52,222 nt of DNA from Alphaproteobacteria bacterium (GTDB lineage: Bacteria > Pseudomonadota > Alphaproteobacteria > SHVW01). Positions within the stretch are counted from its first letter, which is position 1. Each line of letters starts with the position of its first letter. The stretch spans positions 1-52,222 of the forward strand of contig VGDO01000015.1 in the NCBI GenBank assembly GCA_016869645.1. The letters are read 5' to 3'. Shown here in pieces: positions 1 to 9,511 of the stretch. Made by a program: the position numbers and the translations under genes. The notes beneath the pieces were generated by a model, which was given only the letters and a program-made list of their open reading frames with translations, did not search any database and was not told the origin of the DNA.

Positions 1-1
1 A

Positions 2-139
2 TCGCTGCTCGCCGATCTCGCCACGCTCACCCGCAACACCGTCCGCTTCGGCCGCGCAGCCTCCTTCCCGGTGCTCGCCACCCCGACCGAAATCCAGCGC
101 CGCGCACTCGATCTGCTCGCCGTCAAGCCCAGCCTGTAG
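2..139 (+). mobile_element. 3' end of a probable transposase gene (partial)
   Basis: The first 45 codons are open and end in TAG at 137-139. The peptide runs LLADLATLTRNTV, then ends with PTEIQRRALDLLAV. This resembles the C-terminal tail I associate with insertion-sequence transposases, where a domain ending in a PTPLQRRAFDLL-like segment is common. The family cannot be named from 45 residues. The next gene's frame opens in the same phase straight after the stop and encodes a kinase without its normal N-terminus, so the right end of an insertion sequence probably lies between 140 and about 217. I could not define a terminal inverted repeat because the left end is outside the window. Confidence 0.4.
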
Positions 140-217
140 TCAGGACCCGCAGACAAACGCGAGTCACATCAGTGGCTTGGTCAAAATTCGGGCAAAGTTC
201 AGTCTAGGGCGGGATCG

Positions 218-2380
218 ATGCTGTTTCCCCAGAGCGCCATTTGCGTGACGTTGCCCGAGAACGGCCGGGTCCAGCTTGCCGCCCTTGCCGATGCAGACTC
301 CGATCGCGCCATGTCGTTGCGGGCGCGCTTTCCCATGCCACTCACGCGCGAGGGCATGCATGGCGCTGCGATCCTCGACGGACGCCAGTTCAACATCTCC
401 GACGCGGCTGATACCGGACCATTCCCTGAGGAGTTGCGGAATCTGCTGGCTGACGGCTATCGCGCCATCACGATCATGCCGATGATCCACAGCGGCATCG
501 CGGTCGGCGCCATCAGCCTGCTGCGGCGCGCGCCGGGCTGGCTGTCGACCCGCCAGGTCGCCCTGCTCGAGACCTTCTCCAATCAGGCGGTGATCGCCTT
601 CGAGAATGCGCGGCTGTTTGCCGAGACCAAGGAGGCGCTTGAGCAGCAGACCGCGATCAGCGAGATTCTCCGTATCCTGTCCAGCTCGCCGGGCAACATG
701 CAACCCGTGCTCGACGCGGTGGCCGAGCGCGCGGCGCTCATCTGTAACGCCCGCTTCGTCGACATCATCCTCGTGCAAGACGGGCGCTCCATCCACGTCG
801 CCGCCTCGTTCGGCAGGATGCAGCGTCCGTTCGAACCGGTGCCGCTGGATCGCGAAACGGTCATGGGCCGATCGATCCTCGAGCGGACACCCTTGCAGGT
901 CGCCGACCTGCAGAACGCGGGAGACGAGTACCCGGCGGGACAGCAGCTGGCTGTCAAGTTCGGCCACCGCACCATCCTCAGCATGCCGCTGGTGCGCGAC
1001 GACCGGGCGCTCGGCGCGATCGTGCTGCGCCGTGCCGAGGATCGCCCCTTCGAAGACAAGCACATCGCACTCTTGAAAACTTTTGCCGACCAAGCGGCCA
1101 TCTCCATCGACAATGCACGCCTGATCAACGAGATCAGGGAGGCGCTCGAGCAGCAGACGGCGTCGGGCGAGATTCTCCGGGTCATCAGCGGCTCGATGGC
1201 CGACACGGCGCCGGTCTTCGACAAGATCCTGGAGAGCTGCGAGCGCCTGTTCGTCGGCCGGATCGTCGGCCTCAATCTGGTGCGCGACGACGGCAAGCTC
1301 CATATCGGCGCCTATCACGGCGCACATCGGCAAGAGTTCGAGCGCATTTTCCCGATCGACGTCTCGCCCAACTCGGGCTCCGGACTCGCCATCGTCGAGC
1401 AGCGCATCGTCCATTATCCCGACACCGAGCATGAAGACGTGCCCGACAAGACGCGGCGGGGCTGCCGGGCGATCGGGGCCAAGTCCGCGATCTTCGCGCC
1501 CATCCTGCGGGAAGGACGCGGTCTCGGCGCGATCTTCGTCGCGCGTGACCGCGTCAGCCATTTTTCGGACCAGGAGATCGCGCTGCTCAAAACCTTCGCC
1601 GACGAGGCTGCAATCGCGATCGAAAACGTCCGCCTGTTCAATGAGATCCAGGAAAAGAGCCAGCAACTGGAAGCCGCAAGCCGGCACAAGTCCGAGTTCC
1701 TGGCCAACATGAGCCATGAGTTGCGCACGCCGCTGAACGCCATCATTGGCTTCACGCGCATCGTCATGCGCCGCTGCCACGACAGGATCGAAGCGTTGCA
1801 GTACGAGAACCTGGAGAAGATCCTGTCGAGCGGCCAGCATCTCCTGGCCCTGATCAATTCGGTGCTCGACCTGTCGAAGATCGAGGCGGGCCGCATCGAC
1901 GTTCGGCCCAGCGAGCTGACGCTCGGCCCCGTGCTCGAGCAATGCCTGCGCACGGTCGAGCCGCTGATCAGGGCCGAGGCGGTCAAGCTGGTCTCGGAGT
2001 TCGCCCCCGGCCTGCCTCGCATATTCGCCGACGAGGAGAAGCTGCGCCAGATCGTCATCAACCTCCTGAGCAACGCCGCCAAGTTCACCGACCAGGGCAC
2101 GATTTGCCTGCATGCGCGTGCGGCGAACGGGTCGGTGGCCATTGCGGTCGTCGATACCGGCGCCGGCATCCCGGCCGACAAGTTGGAGGCGATCTTCGAG
2201 GAGTTCGAGCAGGTCGATTCGAGCAGCACACGGGTTCACGGCGGCACTGGCCTCGGCCTTGCGATCGCCCGCCGCCTGGCGCGGCTCATGGGCGGCGACA
2301 TCAGCGCCGACAGCGTCCGCGGCCAGGGCTCGACCTTCACATTGGCGCTGCCCGTCAGCTACCGCCCGCCCGAGACATGA
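218..2380 (+). CDS. Multi-GAF sensor histidine kinase, N-terminally shortened
   Basis: A cytoplasmic histidine kinase of 720 residues with no membrane segment. Three GAF-type sensor domains (about 1-130, 165-305, 335-480) are joined by helical linkers containing EQQTA. A HisKA domain follows, with phospho-acceptor His500 in NMSHELRTPLN, then a HATPase_c domain with Asn619 (N box), Asp646 in DTGAGIP (G1) and GGTGLGLAIARRL (G2). All catalytic motifs look intact. The first GAF begins mid-fold: the usual leading helix is absent, and the frame is closed upstream only by the TAG of a transposase-like fragment. The gene therefore looks truncated by an insertion. ATG 218 is the first usable start but has no clear Shine-Dalgarno sequence. 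The stop overlaps the next start (ATGA), indicating translational coupling with two regulator genes. Confidence 0.9.
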   Translation: MLFPQSAICVTLPENGRVQLAALADADSDRAMSLRARFPMPLTREGMHGAAILDGRQFNISDAADTGPFPEELRNLLADGYRAITIMPMIHSGIAVGAISLLRRAPGWLSTRQVALLETFSNQAVIAFENARLFAETKEALEQQTAISEILRILSSSPGNMQPVLDAVAERAALICNARFVDIILVQDGRSIHVAASFGRMQRPFEPVPLDRETVMGRSILERTPLQVADLQNAGDEYPAGQQLAVKFGHRTILSMPLVRDDRALGAIVLRRAEDRPFEDKHIALLKTFADQAAISIDNARLINEIREALEQQTASGEILRVISGSMADTAPVFDKILESCERLFVGRIVGLNLVRDDGKLHIGAYHGAHRQEFERIFPIDVSPNSGSGLAIVEQRIVHYPDTEHEDVPDKTRRGCRAIGAKSAIFAPILREGRGLGAIFVARDRVSHFSDQEIALLKTFADEAAIAIENVRLFNEIQEKSQQLEAASRHKSEFLANMSHELRTPLNAIIGFTRIVMRRCHDRIEALQYENLEKILSSGQHLLALINSVLDLSKIEAGRIDVRPSELTLGPVLEQCLRTVEPLIRAEAVKLVSEFAPGLPRIFADEEKLRQIVINLLSNAAKFTDQGTICLHARAANGSVAIAVVDTGAGIPADKLEAIFEEFEQVDSSSTRVHGGTGLGLAIARRLARLMGGDISADSVRGQGSTFTLALPVSYRPPET

Positions 2381-2728
2381 AGACGATCCTCGTCGTCGAA
2401 GATGCCGCCATGAACCGCGATCTCCTGGTTCAGCTCCCGGAGGACCGCTATCGGCTGGTGCTTGCCGAGGATGGCATCGAGGCGTTGGAGCGGGCCGTCG
2501 AAACGCGGCCGGACCTGGTTCTGATGGATTTGTCGCTGCCGCGCATGGATGGCTGGGAAGCGACGCGCCGTCTCAAGGCCGATGAGCGGCTGGCGCGCAT
2601 ACCCGTGGTCGTGCTATCGGCCCATGCCATGCGCGGCGACGAGGAACGAGCACGGGCGGCCGGCTGCGACGACTTCCTCACCAAGCCGATCGACGAAACC
2701 CTGCTGTTCGACAAGCTGGCGCAATTCC

Positions 2729-2739
<11 letters not shown>
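2377..2739 (+). CDS. Single-domain response regulator, CheY/DivK-like
   Basis: A 120-residue stand-alone receiver domain. The acidic pair is E8/D9, the phospho-acceptor is Asp51 in LVLMDLSLP, the switch residue is Ser81 and the conserved Lys is K103 in FLTKPI. The segment [15 protein letters not shown] resembles the alpha-4 region of DivK-type regulators. There is no output domain, so it probably works as a phosphate shuttle or protein-interaction switch between the kinase upstream and the sigma-54 activator downstream. ATG 2377 overlaps the kinase stop by four bases. A longer in-frame opening upstream is only the shadow of the kinase gene. Confidence 0.9.
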
Positions 2740-4111
<1,372 letters not shown>

Positions 4112-4147
4112 GGCGCGAATCGAGCCGCCAGATCCAGCGGCCTGACC

Positions 4148-4182
4148 CCGTCACATGCGACGGGCGCCGTCACATGCGACGG
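4148..4182 (+). promoter_or_regulatory. Tandem 16-bp near-palindromes, probable activator-binding sites
   Basis: Two identical copies of CCGTCACATGCGACGG lie at 4148-4163 and 4167-4182, 19 bp apart start to start. Each is an imperfect dyad matching its reverse complement at 14 of 16 positions (CCGTC-R-CATG-Y-GACGG). They sit 43 to 77 bp upstream of the -24/-12 promoter and just after the gene for an NtrC-type activator, the expected layout of upstream activating sequences bound by adjacent dimers of that regulator. The binding assignment is inference; the repeats are directly visible. Confidence 0.75.
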
Positions 4183-4224
4183 CCTGATCTCTTCTAACTA
4201 TTTGATTCATTGAGATTTATCCGC

Positions 4225-4239
4225 TGGCACGCTTCGTGC
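4225..4239 (+). promoter_or_regulatory. Sigma-54 (-24/-12) promoter
   Basis: TGGCACGCTTCGTGC matches the consensus TGGCACG-N4-TTGC at every defined position except one (G for T at the first base of the -12 element), with exact GG/GC spacing. The transcription start would fall near 4251, and a strong AAGGAGG ribosome site at 4274-4280 precedes ATG 4286. It lies directly downstream of a gene for a sigma-54 activator. Confidence 0.8.
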
Positions 4240-4285
4240 GGCAGTCACCATGCCTTTGGAATTACACCCCCGCAAGGAGGCCGTC

Positions 4286-4621
4286 ATGAGCAAGCAGACC
4301 AGCGAACGGCTTTGCGATGCGCCCGTCAGCTTCGACGCCAAGATGGCGATCCGACGGGTCATGCAGGGCTCGATGCTCAGGCTCGAAAAGGGCGCAGGCA
4401 CAACGGTCGGCGTCCTCACCGGCAACGTGTGGCTGACGCAGTACCGCGACCATACCGACTACCTGCTGCGTCCGGGCGATCAGGTCGTGCTGAGCGGCCT
4501 GGGCACGACGCTGGTCTACGCCTTCGAGAACACGTTGCTGCGCTTCTCGACGGCAAACGAAGCGCACTTCCCCAGCGGCGTCGAGCCGCGGTCGTTCGGT
4601 TTCACCGTCTCCCCAGCTTGA
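4286..4621 (+). CDS. DUF2917 family protein
   Basis: A 111-residue soluble protein of unknown function. The central stretch (GVLTGNVWLTQYRDH, then YLLRPGDQVVL) has the WLT...DY.L.pGD pattern of DUF2917, a small beta-rich family that looks cupin-like. ATG 4286 is chosen because a near-perfect AAGGAGG lies five bases upstream; an in-frame ATG at 4250 would coincide with the predicted transcription start. It is the first gene of a sigma-54-controlled operon, followed after 10 bases by an alpha/beta hydrolase. No signal peptide or membrane segment is seen. Confidence 0.8.
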   Translation: MSKQTSERLCDAPVSFDAKMAIRRVMQGSMLRLEKGAGTTVGVLTGNVWLTQYRDHTDYLLRPGDQVVLSGLGTTLVYAFENTLLRFSTANEAHFPSGVEPRSFGFTVSPA

Positions 4622-4631
4622 GGGCCAGGCC

Positions 4632-5519
4632 ATGACGCGACTCGACATGCATGACAGCGCCATCGAATGCCTCAACGAGGGATGCGGCGAGCCCGTCATT
4701 CTGCTGCACAGCAGCGGCTGCTCCGGCGCGCAATGGCGTTCGCTCGCCGGCCGCCTGGACGGACGCTATCGGGTGATCGCACCGGACCTCTATGGCTATG
4801 GCGCGACGCCGAGCTGGCCCGGGCGCGGCGCCTTCTACCTTGGACACGAGGCCGAGGTCGTGCATGCGCTGCTCGACCGGCTCGATCGCCCCGCTCATTT
4901 GGTCGGACACTCCTATGGCGGAGCCGTGGCGCTCAAGGTCGCCGGCGCGCGTGACAAGGACTTGCTCAGTCTCACCTTGATCGAACCGGCGGCCTTTCAC
5001 CTGCTGCGCAACGGCGACGAGACCGACAGCCTGGCGCTGTTCGAGATTGGCGCTGTCGCCGAGGTGGTCAACCAGGCGCTCGCCTGCGGCGACTACGCGC
5101 GCGGCTACGAACGCTTCGTCGACTTCTGGGGCGGCGCCGGCGCCTGGGCCGCGATACCAAAGGCGAAGCGCGATGCGCTGGCGCCGAGCCTCGCAAAGGT
5201 GGCGCTCGATTTCTTCGCGACCTTCAACGAGCCGACGCGGCTCGACGAGGTGCGCGCCGTCGGCGTGCCGACGCTGCTGGTCAAGGGCACATGCAGCCCG
5301 CTGCCGGCGCAACGCATCTCCGACCTGCTTTCACGAACGCTGCCGGAGGCGAATCTCGAGATGGTCGCCGGCGCCGGGCACATGCTGCCCCTTACACACC
5401 GGGACGAAGTCAACAACCTGATCGTCTCGCATCTCGAAGCAAACCCTCAACCCTCAGGGAGATCGTCATGGGCGGACTCGAAGTACCTACGGCAAGCAGC
5501 CGCTATGCCAAGGCCATAG
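4632..5519 (+). CDS. Alpha/beta-fold hydrolase
   Basis: A 295-residue single-domain alpha/beta hydrolase. The oxyanion region is LLHSSGCSGAQW (about 24-35), the nucleophile is Ser94 in VGHSYGGAV, and the C-terminal catalytic His lies in GAGHMLPL (about 254). The usual acid after strand 7 is not obvious: the segment reads VKGTCSPLPAQ, as in a subgroup where the acid sits elsewhere. The substrate cannot be told. The last ~25 residues run past the fold and overlap the next gene by 52 bases, so they may be a run-on tail. Second gene of the sigma-54 operon. Confidence 0.87.
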   Translation: MTRLDMHDSAIECLNEGCGEPVILLHSSGCSGAQWRSLAGRLDGRYRVIAPDLYGYGATPSWPGRGAFYLGHEAEVVHALLDRLDRPAHLVGHSYGGAVALKVAGARDKDLLSLTLIEPAAFHLLRNGDETDSLALFEIGAVAEVVNQALACGDYARGYERFVDFWGGAGAWAAIPKAKRDALAPSLAKVALDFFATFNEPTRLDEVRAVGVPTLLVKGTCSPLPAQRISDLLSRTLPEANLEMVAGAGHMLPLTHRDEVNNLIVSHLEANPQPSGRSSWADSKYLRQAAAMPRP

Positions 5520-6403
5520 AAGTCTCCAAGCGCATTCGCTGGGACATCGATCGTGACGTCATCCGCGGCCGGAGCTTCGACTTCGCCAAGAAGTTCCTGC
5601 CCGACGGCCTGTCGAAGCTCGCCGAACTCGATTTCCTCAACACCGAGGAAAAGCACGTCCTGAGCCAGATCCAGGGCCGCACCTACGCCAACATCTTCGG
5701 CCTGGTCGAGCGCTACATCGGGGCCAAGATGCTCGAGATCAGCCGCGACCATTGGCTCGGCGACCAGACGGCACTCGAGGCGCTGGTGCGCTTCACCGAC
5801 GAGGAGCTGAAGCATCAGGAGCTGTTCCGCCGTATCGAGGCGATGATCGCTGACGACATGCCCGATGGGTACAGCTTCATGCCGCTGCCCAACGTCGTCG
5901 CCGGCGCGGTCCTGTCGAAGAGCACCTGGGCGGTGCTGGCGCTCACCTGCCACATCGAGCTGTTCACCCAGGCGCATTACCGCCAGAGCATCGAGCCCGA
6001 TGCCGAGCTGTCCGAGCTGTTCAAGGACATCTTCCTGTTCCATTGGAAGGAGGAGTCGCAGCACGCCATCCTCGACGAGCTGGAGTGGCGCCGCGAGAAT
6101 GCCAAGCTGGGCCACGCGGAGCGCGACAAGTCGGTGACCGACCTGATCGATCTGGTGGGCGCGGTCGATAGCATCCTGCAGATGCAGTCGGGTGCCGACG
6201 CCGAGTACTTCCTGCGCGTCTGCGGTCGCACCCTCGAGCCGGCGCAGGCCGACAAGGTGCGCGCGACGATGCTCAAGGCCTATCGCTGGCAGTACATCGG
6301 CTCGGGCGTGCAGGACCCGCGCTTCCAGAAGATCCTCGGCAGCATGATCACCGAGGCTCAGATGCTGCGCATCGGCACGGCGCTGACGCCGATCCTGAAC
6401 TGA
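5468..6403 (+). CDS. Ferritin-like diiron protein
   Basis: A 311-residue helical protein carrying what looks like a complete four-helix diiron site: Glu81 (helix 1), Glu113-x-x-His116 (EELKHQE), Glu164 (HIELFTQ) and Glu196-x-x-His199 (EESQHAI). This E / ExxH / E / ExxH pattern is that of ferritin-like oxygenases and oxidases. I do not recognise a specific enzyme. It is much longer than ferritin and closer in size to diiron N-oxygenase or desaturase-type proteins. ATG 5468 has an AGGGAG ribosome site upstream; a longer in-frame opening lies inside the hydrolase gene. Last gene of the sigma-54 operon, followed by a terminator-like hairpin. Its enzymatic role is inference. Confidence 0.7.
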   Translation: MGGLEVPTASSRYAKAIEVSKRIRWDIDRDVIRGRSFDFAKKFLPDGLSKLAELDFLNTEEKHVLSQIQGRTYANIFGLVERYIGAKMLEISRDHWLGDQTALEALVRFTDEELKHQELFRRIEAMIADDMPDGYSFMPLPNVVAGAVLSKSTWAVLALTCHIELFTQAHYRQSIEPDAELSELFKDIFLFHWKEESQHAILDELEWRRENAKLGHAERDKSVTDLIDLVGAVDSILQMQSGADAEYFLRVCGRTLEPAQADKVRATMLKAYRWQYIGSGVQDPRFQKILGSMITEAQMLRIGTALTPILN

Positions 6404-6446
6404 CATCCAAGCGTCGCGTCCTGTACCATGCCGAACGCAGGACGAC

Positions 6447-6475
6447 GTGGGGGCGCGGGCCAGCCGCGCCCCTAC
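6447..6475 (+). terminator. Hairpin terminator between convergent operons
   Basis: Arms 6447-6458 and 6464-6475 pair at 11 of 12 positions (GC-rich core GGGGCGCGG) around a 5-base loop, followed on the plus strand by ACTTGTTT. It ends the diiron operon and overlaps the stop codon of the convergent oppF, so it may act in both directions. Confidence 0.6.
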
Positions 6476-7494
6476 TTGTTTCGGAACCCGTCACGCCAGT
6501 GATAGCAGGCGACGTGGTGCTGTGCGGCCGCTCCGTCCGGCCCGACGGTCTCGAGTCCAGGCATCGCCGTCGCGCACACCTCGGTTGCACGCGCGCAGCG
6601 CGTGCGAAAGGTACAGCCCGAAGGCGGATCGAGCGGCGAGGGCGGGTCGCCTTCGAGCCGCGCGCGCAGCTTCTGCCGCTCGCGCCGCGGGTCTGGCACC
6701 GGCGCCGCGGCCATGAGAGCCTGCGTATAGGGATGGCGGGGCCGTGCAAACAGCTCGTCGCGCGGCGCCAGCTCGGCGACTCGGCCCAGATAGAGCACGA
6801 GAACGCGGTGGCTGATGTGGCGCACCACGCTCAGATTGTGCGAGATGAAGATCAGCGACAGACCGAACTCGCGCTGGAGCGCCATCAGCAGATTGATGAT
6901 CTGGGCCTGGATCGACACGTCGAGCGCGGAAACCGGCTCGTCGCACACGATCAGCTTCGGCCTGAGGATCATCGCGCGGGCGACACCGATGCGCTGGCAC
7001 TGGCCGCCTGAGAATTCGTGCGGGTAGCGGTTGATCATCTCGGGCGATAGCCCGACTTTGGCGACCATGTCGCGCACACGGCGACGCACCTCGTCGCCAC
7101 CCAAATCCGGATGGAAGGTCACGAGCGGCTCGGCGACGATATCGCCGACGGTCATGCGTGGGTCGAGAGCGGCCAGCGGATCCTGGAACACGATCTGAAG
7201 ATCGCGCCGGCGCCGCCGCATGTCGTCGGGTTCGAGGGTCAGCAGGTCGTCGCCGAGCCACACCACTTGGCCCGCGGTCGCGGGAATGAGGCGCAACACG
7301 GCGCGTCCGAGCGTCGACTTGCCGCAGCCGCTCTCGCCGACGATGCCCAATGTCTCGCCGGCCATGATGTCGAAGCTGACTCCGTCGACCGCTTTCAATG
7401 GCTTCCAGCGGCCGAACAGTCCCCCGACGCGCACCGGGAAATGCACGGCGAGATCGCGCACGCGGAGGATGGGCTGGATCGCACTCGCGCTCAT
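6472..7494 (-). CDS. oppF: Oligopeptide ABC transporter ATP-binding protein OppF
   Basis: A 340-residue ATPase of the peptide/nickel (PepT) importer family, acting on the cytoplasmic side. Walker A GESGCGKS is at 53-60, the signature is SGGQCQR, Walker B is CDEPVSALDV, and a switch histidine follows in FISHNL. The C-terminal extension SGCTFRTRCARA is the cysteine-containing oligopeptide tail. ATG 7494 overlaps the oppD stop (ATGA), which fixes the start; a six-codon-longer reading is less likely. Last gene of the opp operon. Confidence 0.93.
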   Translation of the reverse strand: MSASAIQPILRVRDLAVHFPVRVGGLFGRWKPLKAVDGVSFDIMAGETLGIVGESGCGKSTLGRAVLRLIPATAGQVVWLGDDLLTLEPDDMRRRRRDLQIVFQDPLAALDPRMTVGDIVAEPLVTFHPDLGGDEVRRRVRDMVAKVGLSPEMINRYPHEFSGGQCQRIGVARAMILRPKLIVCDEPVSALDVSIQAQIINLLMALQREFGLSLIFISHNLSVVRHISHRVLVLYLGRVAELAPRDELFARPRHPYTQALMAAAPVPDPRRERQKLRARLEGDPPSPLDPPSGCTFRTRCARATEVCATAMPGLETVGPDGAAAQHHVACYHWRDGFRNK

Positions 7495-8459
7495 GGGCCA
7501 GCCCGGTAGCACGCCGCGCGCCGATTTGCCCCGAGCGGATCGAGCGGCGGCATGGCTAGGCGGCAGCGTTCGATGACCAGCGGGCAGCGTGGCGCGAAGG
7601 GGCAGCCAGGCGGCAGGCGCTGCAGATTGGGCGGCTGACCCTTGATCGCCGCGAGCTCGCCGCCGGCCGCCGCGTCGCCGCGCGGCATGGAGGCGAGCAG
7701 GCCGCGCGTGTAGGGATGGCAGGGCCGGTCGAACATGTCGAGGACCGGCCCCTCCTCGGCGATGCGCCCGCCATACATGACCATGACGCGGTCGGCCAAG
7801 CCGGCGATCACGCCGAAATCATGGGTGATCAACACGACGGCCGTGCCCAGATCGCGGCGGATCTCTGCGAGCAGGTCGAGGATCTGCGCCTGCACCGTGA
7901 CGTCGAGTGCCGTCGTCGGCTCGTCGGCGATCAGCAGGTCGGGCTGGCAGAGCAGCGCCATGGCAATCATGACGCGCTGACGCATGCCACCGGAGAATTC
8001 GTGCGGATAGAGATCGAAGCGGCGGCGCGCATCGGGAATGTGCACGCGTTCGAGCATGGCGACCGCCCTCTTGCGCGCGTCGGCCTCGCTCATGCCCTTG
8101 TGCACGACCAGCACCTCGGTCATCTGCCGGCTGACGCGCAGATAGGGGTTGAGCGAGGTCATCGGGTCCTGGAAGACCATGGCCATGTCGCCGCCGCGCA
8201 CCCGGTTGAGCTCGGTCCGCCGCAAGCCCAAGAGCTCCTGCCCGCGGAAGCGCGCGCTGCCGGCGGCGCGGCCGTTGGACGCGAGCAGGCCCATGACGGC
8301 GAGGAAGATCTGGGTCTTGCCCGAGCCGGATTCGCCGACCACGCCCAGGGTTTCGCCGGCATGGACCGAGAAACTGACGTCGGTCACCGCCCGCACCTCG
8401 CCCTCGGGCGTGGCGAAGCGGACATTGAGATCAGTTACAGTGAGTATGGGATCAGGCAC
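7491..8459 (-). CDS. oppD: Oligopeptide ABC transporter ATP-binding protein OppD
   Basis: A 322-residue ATPase partner of OppF. Walker A GESGSGKT is at 42-49, the signature is FSGGMRQR, Walker B is [13 protein letters not shown] and the switch His lies in LITHDFG. The C-terminal peptide-transporter tail [10 protein letters not shown] is present. GTG 8459 is chosen because the family fold begins right there ([11 protein letters not shown]); the 55 residues that could be read upstream come from intergenic repeats and are not protein-like. The gap to oppC holds a pair of inverted palindromic repeats. Confidence 0.9.
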   Translation of the reverse strand: MPDPILTVTDLNVRFATPEGEVRAVTDVSFSVHAGETLGVVGESGSGKTQIFLAVMGLLASNGRAAGSARFRGQELLGLRRTELNRVRGGDMAMVFQDPMTSLNPYLRVSRQMTEVLVVHKGMSEADARKRAVAMLERVHIPDARRRFDLYPHEFSGGMRQRVMIAMALLCQPDLLIADEPTTALDVTVQAQILDLLAEIRRDLGTAVVLITHDFGVIAGLADRVMVMYGGRIAEEGPVLDMFDRPCHPYTRGLLASMPRGDAAAGGELAAIKGQPPNLQRLPPGCPFAPRCPLVIERCRLAMPPLDPLGANRRAACYRAGP

Positions 8460-8484
8460 AACAGCATACCCAAACAGACCCGAT

Positions 8485-8513
8485 CCTCGTGGTGCGCTTG
8501 TCGAACCGCGAGG
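8485..8513 (+). repeat. 29-bp palindromic repeat, copy 1 of REPIN-like pair A
   Basis: A 29-bp element beginning CCTC and ending GAGG around a central CTTGTCGAA. It pairs with an inverted copy at 8559-8587 after a 45-bp spacer. It shares the framework CCTC-N4-T-N3-YTTGTCGAA-N4-GAGG with the two elements near 10.5 kb, with compensating changes in the arms. It lies in the oppC-oppD gap. Confidence 0.7.
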
Positions 8514-8558
8514 ACCGTGCCGACTGGTCGATGCCCGACGTCCGTGCAGTGGAAGCGA

Positions 8559-8587
8559 CCTCGTGGTTCGACAAAGTGACCCTGAGG
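8559..8587 (-). repeat. 29-bp palindromic repeat, copy 2 of REPIN-like pair A
   Basis: Inverted partner of the 8485-8513 element: begins CCTCGTGGTTCGACAA on the plus strand and ends CTGAGG, 29 bp long. The two copies together could fold into a long hairpin in the opp mRNA between oppC and oppD. Confidence 0.65.
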
Positions 8588-8620
8588 CGATCGGTGCGCG
8601 TGCGAACGTCAGCCATCCAG

Positions 8621-9511
8621 TCAACGGTCCTTAGGATCGAGAGCGTCGCGCAGCCCGTCGCCGACGAAGTTGAAGCAGAACAGCGTGACGGCGAGGAAGG
8701 CGCCGGGGAACAGCAGGTTCCACGGCTCGGTCTCGAGCTGGCGCGCGCCCTCGCTGATCAGCACGCCCCAGCTCGTCATCGGCTCCTGGACGCCCAAACC
8801 GAGGAAGCTGATGAAGCTCTCGACCAGCATGACGTGCGGGATCGTCAGCGTGATGTAGACCGCGACCGGTCCCAGCGTGTTGGGCACGATATGGCGGCGG
8901 ATGATCGTGGCGTTGGTCACGCCGGAGGCACGTGCCGCTTCGATGAACTCGCGCCGCTTGATGCTCAGCGTCTGGCCGCGCACGATGCGCGCCATGGTCA
9001 GCCATTCGACCGCGCCCAGTGCCACGAAGATCAGGAGTATGTTCCGGCCGAAATAGACCATCAGCAGGATCACGAAAAACATGAACGGCAGTGAATAGAG
9101 CACGTCGACCGCGCGCATCATGATCGCGTCGGCACGACCGCCGACGAAGCCGGCGACGGCACCATAGGTGACGCCGATCACGAGGCTGACACAGGTCGCG
9201 ACCAGTCCCACCATCAGCGAGATGCGCCCGCCGTGCAGCGTGCGCGCGAACAGGTCGCGGCCATTGACGTCGGTGCCGAACCAGTGACCGCGCGCGAGTT
9301 CGGGTGCCAGGGAAATGCGGTCCCAGTAGACCCGGTCGAAGGGATGCTGCGCGACGAGCGGCGCCAGGATGCAGAACAGCGCGATGACTGCGAGAATGAC
9401 CAGGCTCGCCATGGCCGCCCGGTTGGCCACCAGGCGCCGCCGCGCATCCGCCCACAGGCTGCGGCCTTCGATCGGCTCGGCGATGCCGGCCGCCGCGACC
9501 GCTTCAGTCAT
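8621..9511 (-). CDS. oppC: Oligopeptide ABC transporter permease OppC
   Basis: A 296-residue inner-membrane permease with an N-terminal cytoplasmic segment, a first membrane helix at about 36-56 (MASLVILAVIALF) and five further hydrophobic segments. The coupling (EAA) loop EAARASGVTNATIIRRH is present. The C-terminus LRDALDPKDR is typical for OppC/DppC. The start overlaps the oppB stop by eight bases. It forms the membrane channel with OppB. Confidence 0.93.
   Translation of the reverse strand: MTEAVAAAGIAEPIEGRSLWADARRRLVANRAAMASLVILAVIALFCILAPLVAQHPFDRVYWDRISLAPELARGHWFGTDVNGRDLFARTLHGGRISLMVGLVATCVSLVIGVTYGAVAGFVGGRADAIMMRAVDVLYSLPFMFFVILLMVYFGRNILLIFVALGAVEWLTMARIVRGQTLSIKRREFIEAARASGVTNATIIRRHIVPNTLGPVAVYITLTIPHVMLVESFISFLGLGVQEPMTSWGVLISEGARQLETEPWNLLFPGAFLAVTLFCFNFVGDGLRDALDPKDR

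Noticed and set aside
164..2239. Long minus-strand open frame (691 codons) over the kinase gene
   Set aside because: It mirrors the kinase frame in GC-rich DNA, is rich in Arg/Asp/Leu without domains, and the plus-strand frame has every kinase motif.
1942..2376. Longer N-terminus for the CheY-like regulator
   Set aside because: The added residues are an out-of-frame reading of the kinase gene; the receiver fold starts exactly at ATG 2377.
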